Shown: positions 1 to 7,727, counted from the stretch's first letter. The stretch: DNA of 33,942 nt from Bacteroidaceae bacterium (GCA_017503645.1 JAFVSR010000104.1:1-33942); one strand, 5' to 3'. Made by a program: numbers and translations. The notes: a model not told the origin generated them from the letters alone.

Positions 1-229
1 AAAACCGCAGTTTACTAAGCGTAAATGAGGATTTTGAAGGCAAGCGTAACGCAAAAAATTTGTGCAAACGAGTTAAATGCAAAGTTTACTTTGTGATTTT
101 ACAACGAGTGCAGCCAAATTTGGGGAACCAAATACACTTTTAGTCATCTTCTTATTTAAGAACCTTTCATATTTATGTGAAACTCACAAAAAGAGCAAAC
201 GACAAACGACTCATTTCGTTTCTTTTTAC
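1..229. other. Non-coding leader, no gene seen
   Basis: No convincing coding region is present. Reading frames here are short, and the frame continuous with the downstream channel gene has only a GTG at 177, upstream of the likely promoter. The stretch is A+T-rich with small imperfect inverted repeats such as TTTAC...GTAAA near 12-25. I do not recognise any element. Confidence 0.5.
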
Positions 230-237
230 TACTTTTG
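230..237 (+). promoter_or_regulatory. Candidate -7 box of the mscS promoter
   Basis: TACTTTTG is an exact match to the Bacteroidetes -7 element TAnnTTTG and lies 47 bases before the ATG at 285. No good -33 TTTG is present at the expected distance, so this is tentative. If real, it rules out the GTG at 177 as the start of the channel gene. Confidence 0.4.
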
Positions 238-284
238 CCGCGATAGCAAAAAATCATTCAAAAGCATATTACATACCAGCCAAA

Positions 285-1463
285 ATGGAGATAACAAGTT
301 TCATAGACCTCGACAACATATTTCAAATATGGCACAGCAATAATGTATTGCGCTTCGCCGTGTTTGTTGCAGCCGGCATACTGCTGCTACATCTTGCCAA
401 TGCGCTTTGCCGCAGAATTTTCATACCTATCACCAACAAAATCACCCGCAGCACACGATCGTCGTGGGATGACATTCTCTTCAACGAGAATGTAATGACA
501 AGTTGCTGCCAAATGTTGCCACCGATATTGCTGCATATGCTGTTGCCAAGAATGTTCGACACAGAGGGAGATATTTTCTTCTGGACGGTGAAAGTGCTCG
601 ACATATACATCACGGCCTGCGCCATAAAGTTAGCATTTGCCATCCTTAACGCACTGTACGACCTTACGAACCAAAACAGCAGCTTGAGGAACAAAACACT
701 CAAAGGCGTGTTCCAAATGTTCAAGATTATTGCAATATGTATTGGGGCAATAATTATGATAAGCATCGTCATAGACAAGAACCCCGCCAAGGTACTTACC
801 GGTCTTGGAGCAATGGCGGCAGTGCTGATGCTCGTATTCAAGGACCCCATTATGGGACTTGTGGCGGGCGTGCAATTATCGGTCAACGATATGTTGCGCC
901 CGGGCGACTGGATAACATTGCCCAAGCACGATGCCGACGGTATGGTGGTGGAGGTTACCCTCACAACCGTAAAAGTTCAGAACTGGGACAAGACAATAAC
1001 CACCATCCCTCCCTATATACTCGTGAGCGAATCGTTCCAGAACTGGCGAGGAATGTTCGACAGCGGCGGCAGGCGCATAAAACGTTCCATCTACATAGAT
1101 ATGAACTCTATAGGATTCTGCACCAAAGAGCAAATAGAAAAATTCACGCAAAAGGGCTGGATGGAGGGGCTCGACAGCAGCGAAGAGGTTGTAAACCTCA
1201 CCGTGCTACGCAATTTCATTGACATATACCTGCGCAACAACCCGCGTGTAAACAAATATATGACTCTTATGGTGCGCCAGCTGCAACCCACCTCACAGGG
1301 ACTGCCGCTTGAGCTCTATTTCTTCTCGGCAGACACTGCTTGGGTGGCCTACGAGCACCTGCAGGCCGATGTGTTCGAACACATCATAGCTATGTTGCCC
1401 GAGTTTGGTATAAAGGCATTCCAAGCACCGGCAGGCAGCGACTTTGCCAACAGGCAAATATAG
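285..1463 (+). CDS. Mechanosensitive channel, MscS family (YbdG-like)
   Basis: This 392-residue inner-membrane protein should form a pressure-gated pore that releases solutes on osmotic downshock. Hydrophobic segments lie near residues 20-40, 72-90, 98-122, 142-163 and 168-200. The last is the pore-lining type, rich in Gly and Ala (LTGLGAMAAV). The following beta domain has the family hallmark PGDWI at 206-210, an ADG turn at 217-219 and KVQNWDKTI at 230-238, then NWRGM and GGRRIKRS, which point to the YbdG branch. I chose the ATG at 285 over GTG 177 because a candidate -7 box lies between them and the extra residues look non-coding. The stop is only 2 bases from the stop of the convergent methyltransferase gene. 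Channel type is secure; the exact gating role is inferred. Confidence 0.9.
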   Translation: MEITSFIDLDNIFQIWHSNNVLRFAVFVAAGILLLHLANALCRRIFIPITNKITRSTRSSWDDILFNENVMTSCCQMLPPILLHMLLPRMFDTEGDIFFWTVKVLDIYITACAIKLAFAILNALYDLTNQNSSLRNKTLKGVFQMFKIIAICIGAIIMISIVIDKNPAKVLTGLGAMAAVLMLVFKDPIMGLVAGVQLSVNDMLRPGDWITLPKHDADGMVVEVTLTTVKVQNWDKTITTIPPYILVSESFQNWRGMFDSGGRRIKRSIYIDMNSIGFCTKEQIEKFTQKGWMEGLDSSEEVVNLTVLRNFIDIYLRNNPRVNKYMTLMVRQLQPTSQGLPLELYFFSADTAWVAYEHLQADVFEHIIAMLPEFGIKAFQAPAGSDFANRQI

Positions 1464-1465
1464 CA

Positions 1466-2170
1466 TTATTTGTAAATCAAGAAAATACAAGGTATTTTGG
1501 AGAGGTCGGGAACGCGGCCCTTCCAATCCTTCACCGTGCGGGTGCGCACAAACTCGTCGGCACAAGTGAGGTTGGCCGCAATACACAACTTTGTTTGCGG
1601 GCGGCAGTTCTTCAAAACATCCTCAACCATCTTTCCATTGCGATAAGGAGTTTCAATGAATAGCTGCGTCTGGTCCTCGTTATAGACACGCTGTTCCAGT
1701 TTGCGCAACGTTTTGGCACGCTCCTCGGGCTTTATTGGCAGGTAGCCGTGGAAAGCAAAGCTCTGCCCGTTGAAGCCCGATGCCATAATAGAAAGAATAA
1801 TGCTCGACGGCCCCACAAGCGGCACCACCTTGAGCCCTTTGCGCTGCGCAATGGCAACCACATCGGCACCAGGGTCGGCCACGGCAGGACAGCCGGCCTC
1901 GGATATCACACCCATAGGCTTGCCCTCTTGCAAGGGCTTCAGATAACCCGCAATGTCGGCCGGCGAGGTATGCTTGTTCAGTTCAAAGAACTGCGAGCCG
2001 TCAATATCAAACTGCGCATCCACCGAACGCAAGAAACGCCTTGCCGAGCGCACATCCTCCACAATAAAGTGGCGGATACCCGAAATTATCTCGGCATTGT
2101 ACTGCGGCAGTACATTATTCAACGGTGTATTGCCCAAAGTAACGGGCAACAGATATAGTGCTATATCCAT
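1466..2170 (-). CDS. SAM-dependent methyltransferase, RsmI/tetrapyrrole methylase fold
   Basis: This protein of 234 residues belongs to the family that includes RsmI, which 2'-O-methylates C1402 of 16S rRNA. It starts with the typical beta strand (ALYLLPVTLGN) and carries the SAM-site segment GVISEAGCPAVADPGA. That segment replaces the canonical GxPSISDPG of true RsmI, and the protein is shorter than the usual 270-290 residues. It may therefore be the shorter Bacteroidetes paralogue with a different or unproven target. I prefer the ATG at 2170 to a TTG at 2188, because the core fold begins there and the preceding bases are A-rich. It is the last gene of the mtaB-glycosyltransferase operon; the glycosyltransferase stop lies 15 bases upstream. 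Confidence 0.8.
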   Translation of the reverse strand: MDIALYLLPVTLGNTPLNNVLPQYNAEIISGIRHFIVEDVRSARRFLRSVDAQFDIDGSQFFELNKHTSPADIAGYLKPLQEGKPMGVISEAGCPAVADPGADVVAIAQRKGLKVVPLVGPSSIILSIMASGFNGQSFAFHGYLPIKPEERAKTLRKLEQRVYNEDQTQLFIETPYRNGKMVEDVLKNCRPQTKLCIAANLTCADEFVRTRTVKDWKGRVPDLSKIPCIFLIYK

Positions 2171-2184
2171 TTTATTTATTTTAT

Positions 2185-3207
2185 TCAATCATTCACGCTC
2201 TGCGGCAATTGCGAAAAAAGGCGCCTGCCCCGGGCATAGTACTGCCACAGGAGCGAAAAACCGCTTGTGGCGGCAGCGGCAACTGCCTGCTTCATATTAT
2301 CATCGCGGGCAGCAGTGTAATCCTTTTTTATGCGGCCAAAATCGCGGCGCGCACGCAGTACCGCCTTGAAATCGCCCGGACAGCCCGTGAGCAGAAATTT
2401 TATCGCCGCCACATAGTCGAGCACAGAACGCACGCGCATCACACTACCCAACCGCTCGGCAGGCAGGTTTTTATAGAGCAGCAACAGGTTATTCCTAAAG
2501 TTCAGATAGGTCTTTCGCGGGTTGCTCTTTGCAAGTGTCGCACCGCCAACGTGGTACACCACACTCGCAGGAACAGCCATAACCACACCGCCACGTGCCT
2601 GCATACGCCAGCACAGGTCTATCTCCTCCATATGAGCAAAGAATGAACCATCAAACCCACCCACAGCCTTGAACACACTGCCGCGCACCATAAGCGCAGC
2701 ACCTGTGGCCCAAAACACAGGGCAGGGAGTATCGTACTGCCCGTTATCGGCCTCCACGGTATCGAAAAGGCGGCCACGGCAATAGGGGTAGCCATATTTG
2801 TCGATGAAACCGCCCGCTGCACCGGCATACTCAAAACAACTCTTCTGCTTATAAGAGAGCAACTTGGGTTGGCAGGCAACCACCCGTTCATCGGCGTCCA
2901 TCTGTGCAAGCAGCGGAGCAATCCAGCCGCGGGTAACCTCCACATCGCTGTTCAGCAATATATAATATTGGGCGCTCACCTGCGCAAGAGCACGGTTGTA
3001 TCCCTCGGCAAAGCCATAATTGGTGCCAAGTTCAATAACCTCAACCGTGGGAAAGAGGGTGCGCACCCGCGCCACTGAATCGTCTGTAGAGCCATTGTCG
3101 GCCACAATAACCCGCGCCTCGGGGGAGTGCTCCACCACCGAGGGAAGAAAACAGGCAAGCATATCTGCGCCGTTGTAATTCAATATCACTACCGCTACCT
3201 TGTTCAT
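2185..3207 (-). CDS. Family 2 glycosyltransferase (rhamnosyltransferase-like)
   Basis: This 340-residue GT-A enzyme likely transfers a sugar from a nucleotide donor to a cell-surface glycan or lipid. It opens with VAVVILNYNG and has the nucleotide-binding VADNGSTDDS at 35-44, the metal-binding NSDVE at 86-90 and the HMEEIDLCWR motif typical of the WcaE/rhamnosyltransferase branch near residue 215. There is a basic, partly hydrophobic C-terminal region but no clear transmembrane domain. Its ATG overlaps the mtaB stop by 4 bases (ATGA), so translation is probably coupled. Co-occurrence with two RNA-modification genes looks like operon convenience rather than a shared pathway. The sugar and acceptor are unknown. 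Confidence 0.88.
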   Translation of the reverse strand: MNKVAVVILNYNGADMLACFLPSVVEHSPEARVIVADNGSTDDSVARVRTLFPTVEVIELGTNYGFAEGYNRALAQVSAQYYILLNSDVEVTRGWIAPLLAQMDADERVVACQPKLLSYKQKSCFEYAGAAGGFIDKYGYPYCRGRLFDTVEADNGQYDTPCPVFWATGAALMVRGSVFKAVGGFDGSFFAHMEEIDLCWRMQARGGVVMAVPASVVYHVGGATLAKSNPRKTYLNFRNNLLLLYKNLPAERLGSVMRVRSVLDYVAAIKFLLTGCPGDFKAVLRARRDFGRIKKDYTAARDDNMKQAVAAAATSGFSLLWQYYARGRRLFSQLPQSVND

Positions 3208-4535
3208 AGCTGCTCCAATACCTCATCTACCAAAAGCGCCTGTTTATCCTCGCTGAAGCCACCCAGACGCACACGTACCAGGCGATTCACATAAGCAGGG
3301 TTAGCCGGCATCTCCACCCTTATATAGTTACTTGTGAAACCACCCATAGGCATACCCGCACGCGGTTTTTCAAAGAGCACAACAGCCTCCTTGCCTATAA
3401 AACGCTCATAAAAAGCAATTCGTTTTTTCTCGGACAACTCAATGAGCAGGCGGCTGCGGCGATGCTTCTCGGCAGGCGCTACAGCCCCGTCAATCTTCAG
3501 AGCCTGCGTACCCGGGCGCTCCGAGTAGCTGAACACGTGTAACTGCGAAATATCGAGCCCCTTTATAAAGTTATATGCCTTTTCAAAGAGCTCCTCGCTC
3601 TCGCCCCTTGTGCCCACAATAACATCAACACCTATAAAGGCATCGGGCAACAGACGGCGCACCGTGGCAATCTTTTCGGCAAAGAAAGCCGTGTCGTAGC
3701 GGCGGTGCATAAGTTTCAGCACCTCGTCGCTGCCCGCCTGCAACGGTATATGCAGGTGCGGCATAAAACTGCGCGAGGTGGATATATAATCTATAATCTC
3801 GTCGGTTATAAGGTTGGGTTCAATAGAGGATATGCGATAACGCTCAATACCCTCTACCCCATCGAGCGCCTTCACAAGCGACACAAAACTCTCGCCTGTG
3901 GATTTTCCAAAGTCGCCAATGTTCACACCCGTTATAACAATCTCCTTGCCACCCTCGCATGCAGCCATCTGCGCCTGCTCCACAAGCTCGGCCACCTGCG
4001 GGTTACGGCTGCGGCCACGGGCAAAGGGAATGGTGCAATAGGTGCAGAAATAGTCGCAACCATCTTGCACCTTAAGGAAATAACGTGTGCGGTCGCCGCG
4101 CGAACAGGAGTGAACGAAATTGCGCACATCCTTCGATGGCTGCGCATACCACTCGCCACCCTCGCTATGCTTTTCCAAGTTACCAAGATGTTCCAACACC
4201 TGCCCCTTTTTATCGATGCCAAGCACCACATCTACCCCAAGCTCCTTGGATAGTTTCTCGGGCGACAGCTGCGCATAACAGCCGGTAACCACCACATAGG
4301 CCCCTGGGTGCTGCCTCACCAATTTATGAATCGCCTGACGGCATTTCTTTTCGGCCTCCTGTGTCACTGCACAACTGTTTATCACACATATATCGGCCTT
4401 CTCGCCACGTCGTGCCGTGCGTATTCCCGCCTCCTGCAACGTGCGTTCAATGGTCGCCGTCTCCGAAAAATTCAACTTGCAACCCAGCGTGTAATAAACC
4501 GCCTTTTTATCTTTGAAAACAGTATTATCTATCAT
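3204..4535 (-). CDS. mtaB: tRNA t6A37 methylthiotransferase MtaB
   Basis: This radical-SAM enzyme converts t6A to ms2t6A at position 37 of ANN-decoding tRNAs. The 443-residue protein has the UPF0004 domain with cluster-binding Cys19 (LGCKLNFSE), Cys55 (INSCAV) and Cys86 (TGCYAQ). The radical-SAM CxxxCxxC follows at Cys160, Cys164 and Cys167 (CDYFCTYC), and a TRAM-like tail lies at about 375-440. The LGCKLNFSE wording and overall length favour MtaB over MiaB or RimO. I chose the ATG at 4535 over the GTG at 4538. A perfect -7 box lies just upstream at 4556-4563. It is the first gene of a three-gene overlapping operon. The t6A precursor step may depend on the TsaC-like gene at 15015-15587. Confidence 0.92.
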   Translation of the reverse strand: MIDNTVFKDKKAVYYTLGCKLNFSETATIERTLQEAGIRTARRGEKADICVINSCAVTQEAEKKCRQAIHKLVRQHPGAYVVVTGCYAQLSPEKLSKELGVDVVLGIDKKGQVLEHLGNLEKHSEGGEWYAQPSKDVRNFVHSCSRGDRTRYFLKVQDGCDYFCTYCTIPFARGRSRNPQVAELVEQAQMAACEGGKEIVITGVNIGDFGKSTGESFVSLVKALDGVEGIERYRISSIEPNLITDEIIDYISTSRSFMPHLHIPLQAGSDEVLKLMHRRYDTAFFAEKIATVRRLLPDAFIGVDVIVGTRGESEELFEKAYNFIKGLDISQLHVFSYSERPGTQALKIDGAVAPAEKHRRSRLLIELSEKKRIAFYERFIGKEAVVLFEKPRAGMPMGGFTSNYIRVEMPANPAYVNRLVRVRLGGFSEDKQALLVDEVLEQL

Positions 4536-4555
4536 CACTATTACATAATCATTGA

Positions 4556-4563
4556 CAAAGATA
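4556..4563 (-). promoter_or_regulatory. -7 box for the mtaB operon, inside a repeat
   Basis: Read on the minus strand this is TATCTTTG, an exact TAnnTTTG match, 20 bases before the mtaB ATG. Its first bases belong to the repeat unit AGTGCAAGCCGAGTG at 4563-4577, so the repeat contributes part of the promoter. No TTTG is seen at -33; the repeat gives CGGCTTGCAC instead. Confidence 0.55.
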
Positions 4564-4658
4564 GTGCAAGCCGAGTGGAGAATAAAATAAATTCATTTAT
4601 TTTTTATCCCGAGGCGCAGCCTATCTTCGGCGAAAGCCAAAGTAGTGCAAGCCGAGTG
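4563..4658. repeat. Intergenic repeat AGTGCAAGCCGAGTG, two direct copies
   Basis: The 15-base unit occurs at 4563-4577 and again, identical, at 4644-4658. Between them is A+T-rich DNA, then GAGGCGCAGCC and a short hairpin (CTTCGGCGAAAG region, 4624-4636). An imperfect inverted repeat, ACCACAAAAC / GTTTTAGTGGT at 4661-4683, follows. I believe similar G+C-rich units recur between genes in Bacteroidales genomes, but that comes from memory and is not shown here. The 4539-4861 gap holds no coding region. Confidence 0.6.
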
Positions 4659-4765
4659 AAACCACAAAACTTGTTTTAGTGGTTTTTCAACGGCAGTGCG
4701 AAACCATAGCACTGCTTGCGACGACGAGAGCCTTGGTTTATATCTTAATATTATTCATTGTCCTA

Positions 4766-4796
4766 TTGCGCAAGAGAATATTTATTACTAAATTTG
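4766..4796 (+). promoter_or_regulatory. Promoter of the S9 peptidase gene
   Basis: ATTG (TTG at 4766-4768) is followed after 20 bases by TAAATTTG at 4789-4796, an exact TAnnTTTG -7 box. Transcription would begin near 4803 and give a leader of about 58 bases before the ATG at 4862. Confidence 0.55.
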
Positions 4797-4861
4797 CTAA
4801 ATTATAGACACACCTGCATATTTTATGCACATTTAATGCAAAACAACAAACACAAAGCAAT

Positions 4862-6985
4862 ATGAATAAAGGAGTAACAATTATGGCAGCAATGGCACTA
4901 TCGGGGATGATGCTGACCGGATGCAACGGCGCAGGCAGCGAGGAAAGCCCCGCAGTAATAGGCAAATCGGATATAAAAATAGAGGGTGGGCTTATGACAC
5001 CCGAGGCCCTGTGGGCTATGGGCCGCGTGGGCAGCCCCGCCGCATCGCCCGACGGCAACAAAATACTTTATGGCATAAGCTACTACAGTGTGGAGCAGAA
5101 CAAGAGCCACCACACCATAAACATTATGAATGCCGACGGCAGCGATAAAACACTGCTCACCACTACCGCAGCCAACGAAACCGGCGCTACGTGGATAAAG
5201 GGCGGCAGCAAGATAGCCTTCCTATCCAACGAGGGCGGCAGCAACCAGGTGTGGGAGATGAACCCCGACGGCAGCGGGCGTAAGCAGCTCACCAACAGCA
5301 GCAGCGACATCGAGGGCTTCCTTTTCTCGCCCTGCGAGGCAAAGGTCATTCTCATAAAGCGCGTGAAGATAAAAGATAGCACTGCCGACCTTCACCCCGA
5401 CCTTGCACAGTCCAAAGGCATAATCATAAACGACCTTATGTACAAGCATTGGGACGAGTGGATAACCGATGCACCCCACCCCTTTGTTGCCAACTTCGAC
5501 GGCAACAGCATAGACGAGGGCAGCGACCTGCTCGAGGGCACTGCATACGACTGCCCCAACCGCCCCTTTGGCGGCGTGGAACAGCTTGCCTGGAGTGCCG
5601 ACTCAAAGCAGATAGCATACTCCTGCATTAAAAAGACCGGTGTAGCCTACACACTGAGCACCGACACCGACATATTCCTCTATAACACCGAGGACGGCAC
5701 CACACAAAACCTGTGCAAGCTCAGCAGCGAAACGGCTAACTACGGATATGACACCACACCTACATTCTCGCCCGACGGCACCCACCTCGCGTGGCTCAGT
5801 ATGAAACGCGACGGCTATGAGAGCGACCGCAACCGCCTATGCATAATGAACATAGCCACAGGCAAGCAGCGCTATCTCACCGACGACGAGCAGGGCCGCC
5901 CCACATTCGACAGCAACGTAGATTCTTACTGCTGGGCCAACGACAGCAAGAGCCTCTATTTTGTGGGCACCTGGCACGGTACCACACAGGTGTATAACGT
6001 AACCACCGGGGGCACACTCACCAAGCTCACCGACGGCGACTACGACTACACATCGGTGGCCACCACGCCCGCCGGCACACTGCTTGTGAACCGCAGTTCT
6101 ATGAGTGCACCAAGCGACATATATTCAATAGACAACAACGGCAGCATTGCACAGCTCACAGCCGAGAACGAGCATATACTCTCACAGATAGCCATAGGTA
6201 AGGTGGAGGCGCGCTGGTGCAAGACCTTCGACGGCAAGGACCTGCACTCGTGGGTGATATATCCCCCGCACTTCGACGCAAATAAAAAGTACCCCACCCT
6301 GCTATTCTGCAATGGTGGTCCGCAATCGCCGGTGAGCCAGTTCTGGAGCTACCGTTGGAATATGCAGATAATGGCAGCCAACGGCTACATAGTGATAGCC
6401 ACCAACCGCCGCGGCCTCCCCGGTTTCGGTTCGGAGTGGAACGAACAGATAAGCGGCGACTACGGCGGCGCCTGTATGAAGGACCTCTTTGCCGCCATTG
6501 ACGATATTGCCCGCGAGGATTATGTAGATAGCGACCGCCTTGGTTGCGTGGGTGCCAGCTTTGGCGGCTACACAGCAATGTGGATGATGGGGCACCACAA
6601 CAAGCGTTTCAAGGCATTCATTGCACACGACGGCTTCTTTAATATGGAGCAGCAGTACTTCGAAACCGAGGAGAGCTGGTTCACCAACTGGGATTTGGGC
6701 GGCGCACCCTACGAAAAGAGCGCACAGGTGCAGAAATCGTTTGCCAACTCGCCCCACAAGTTCGTGGAGAACTGGGACACACCCATTCTGCTCATCCACG
6801 GCGACCGCGACTACCGCATACTCTCGTCGCAGTCTATGGCCGCCTTCAATGCCGCCAAGCTCAAGGGTGTGCCTGCGCAACTGCTCCTGTTCCCCGACGA
6901 GAACCACTGGGTGCTGAAACCCCAGAACGGCATTCTGTGGCAGCGCACATACTTTGCCTGGCTTGATAAATGGTTGAAGAAATAG
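4862..6985 (+). CDS. Lipoprotein prolyl oligopeptidase, S9 family (DPP-like)
   Basis: A serine peptidase of 707 residues that most likely trims peptides outside the cytoplasm. The N-terminus is a lipoprotein signal with lipobox LTGC and lipidated Cys21. Residues about 35-430 hold repeated TolB/PD40-type beta-propeller blades (SPDGNKILYG, SPDGTHLAWL and similar). The C-terminal alpha/beta-hydrolase domain has the nucleophile Ser566 in GASFGGY, Asp650 in HGDRD and His682 in DENHW, so the triad is complete. Length and layout match dipeptidyl- and acyl-peptidases of the S9B/S9C groups, and the exact substrate preference is not decidable here. It appears to be a single-gene unit with its own promoter. 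No terminator is clear; a palindromic repeat begins 6 bases after the stop. Confidence 0.92.
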   Translation: MNKGVTIMAAMALSGMMLTGCNGAGSEESPAVIGKSDIKIEGGLMTPEALWAMGRVGSPAASPDGNKILYGISYYSVEQNKSHHTINIMNADGSDKTLLTTTAANETGATWIKGGSKIAFLSNEGGSNQVWEMNPDGSGRKQLTNSSSDIEGFLFSPCEAKVILIKRVKIKDSTADLHPDLAQSKGIIINDLMYKHWDEWITDAPHPFVANFDGNSIDEGSDLLEGTAYDCPNRPFGGVEQLAWSADSKQIAYSCIKKTGVAYTLSTDTDIFLYNTEDGTTQNLCKLSSETANYGYDTTPTFSPDGTHLAWLSMKRDGYESDRNRLCIMNIATGKQRYLTDDEQGRPTFDSNVDSYCWANDSKSLYFVGTWHGTTQVYNVTTGGTLTKLTDGDYDYTSVATTPAGTLLVNRSSMSAPSDIYSIDNNGSIAQLTAENEHILSQIAIGKVEARWCKTFDGKDLHSWVIYPPHFDANKKYPTLLFCNGGPQSPVSQFWSYRWNMQIMAANGYIVIATNRRGLPGFGSEWNEQISGDYGGACMKDLFAAIDDIAREDYVDSDRLGCVGASFGGYTAMWMMGHHNKRFKAFIAHDGFFNMEQQYFETEESWFTNWDLGGAPYEKSAQVQKSFANSPHKFVENWDTPILLIHGDRDYRILSSQSMAAFNAAKLKGVPAQLLLFPDENHWVLKPQNGILWQRTYFAWLDKWLKK

Positions 6986-6991
6986 GTAAAG

Positions 6992-7025
6992 CAAACGAGA
7001 TATCTCACATACGTTTGATATGACA
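6992..7025 (-). repeat. Palindrome half, type C, first copy
   Basis: This 34-base unit runs from CAAACGAGATATCTC to GATATGACA and recurs at 7581-7614 and 7672-7705 with one difference. Its reverse complement aligns with the type A half-sites (GTCAT...GAAC...GAG...ATCT), so it is a diverged inverted partner of them. Here the matching left half is absent, suggesting a truncated or rearranged copy directly after the peptidase gene. Confidence 0.75.
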
Positions 7026-7042
7026 AATTCAAAACAAATTGT

Positions 7043-7111
7043 GTCATTGGTTCATTTTGCTTTTGCCACCCGCGATTCACGCGACTAATGGCAGCAAAAC
7101 TCACCGATAAC
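7043..7111. repeat. Imperfect palindrome between peptidase and GIY-YIG genes
   Basis: A 69-base imperfect inverted repeat runs from GTCATTGGTT to CCGATAAC. Inner paired blocks are TTTTGC/GCAAAA, TGCCA/TGGCA and CGCG/CGCG around an ATTCA loop. Its ends again resemble GTCAT...ATGAC, so it is probably a diverged member of the neighbouring repeat family. Confidence 0.55.
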
Positions 7112-7124
7112 AAAACAGAGTTTT

Positions 7125-7522
7125 GTCATTCCGAACCGAAGGGAGGAATCTAAAAAAATACGATTATGTTCAATGTTCATCAATACTGGGTTTATATAAT
7201 GTCAAATAAAAGTCGTAAAGTCTTATATATTGGCATTACCAACGATTTATACAGAAGATACATTGAACATAAAACAGGTATAGTTGAAGGATTTACAAAG
7301 AAATATAGATGTCATCATCTTATATATTTTGAGGAATATAATATTGTAGATGAGGCTATTGCACGCGAGAAAGAATTAAAAGGATGGAGAAGGGAGAAAA
7401 AAGAAAAACTTATAACCTTTTTTAATCCACTAAAAAGGAATTTAGCTGAAGATTTCGGATGGTAATGCAATACATATTATACCTTTTTTGAGATTCTTCC
7501 TCCTTACAGTCGTCAGAATGAC
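7125..7522 (+). mobile_element. Putative GIY-YIG element bounded by inverted repeats
   Basis: The left end at 7125-7151 starts GTCATTCCGAACC and ends GGAGGAATCT. The right end at 7491-7522 starts AGATTCTTCC and ends CAGAATGAC. The two are imperfect inverted copies, and with flanking bases they read TTTGTCATT...AATGACAAA. Between them lies only the GIY-YIG gene plus short A+T-rich spacers. The 83-bp unit at 7728-7810 has the same two ends without the gene. The structure is directly visible; mobility is inferred. Confidence 0.6.
7166..7465 (+). CDS. Small GIY-YIG endonuclease
   Basis: A 99-residue single-domain nuclease of the GIY-YIG fold (the stand-alone type related to COG2827/YhbQ). Visible motifs are VYIM at 9-12 (the GIY position), YIG at 21-23, the Arg30/Arg31 pair, YIEH at 32-35, the metal-binding glutamate region REKELKGW at 67-74, and a C-terminal FNPLKRNLAEDF. 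No DNA-binding domain or signal peptide is attached. The gene is visibly much more A+T-rich than both neighbours, which suggests separate ancestry. It sits between inverted repeats that also occur nearby without a gene. A GGAGG lies 20 bases upstream inside the repeat, too far away to act as a ribosome-binding site. Biological substrate unknown; a role in spreading or maintaining the repeats is inference. Confidence 0.9.
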   Translation: MFNVHQYWVYIMSNKSRKVLYIGITNDLYRRYIEHKTGIVEGFTKKYRCHHLIYFEEYNIVDEAIAREKELKGWRREKKEKLITFFNPLKRNLAEDFGW

Positions 7523-7545
7523 AAAGTGGCAACAAACACAATTTT

Positions 7546-7727
7546 GTCATTCCGAACCGAAGGGAGGAATCTGAAAAGGCCAAACGAGATATCTCACATA
7601 CGTTCGATATGACAAACGGTGTCGAAACACAGTTATGTCATTCCGAACTGAAGGGAGGAATCTGAAAAGGCCAAACGAGATATCTCACATACGTTCGATA
7701 TGACAAACGGTGTCGAAACAGAGTTTT
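7546..7727. repeat. 91-bp tandem repeat of palindromic units (two copies)
   Basis: Copies at 7546-7636 and 7637-7727 differ at only three positions. Each contains a type A half-site (27 bases, GTCATTCCGAAC...GGAATCT), a GAAAAGGCC spacer, an inverted type C half-site ending ATATGAC, and a linker (AAACGGTGTCGAAACA...). A and C within a copy can pair into an imperfect hairpin of about 68 bases. A third type A half-site follows at 7728. Near-identity indicates recent duplication. Confidence 0.85.

Noticed and set aside
323-964. A 213-codon open frame on the minus strand opposite the MscS gene
   Set aside because: It is the complement of a clearly conserved channel gene, has no family motifs, and lies within the coding DNA of the sense strand.
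4661-4688. Inverted repeat followed by T-run considered as a terminator
   Set aside because: No plus-strand gene lies upstream to terminate, and the stem has a bulge; it more likely belongs to the intergenic repeat.
7125-7165. GGAGG in the repeat considered as a ribosome-binding site for the nuclease gene
   Set aside because: It lies 20 bases before the ATG, too far, and the same GGAGG occurs in every repeat copy with no gene; other genes here use no such signal.
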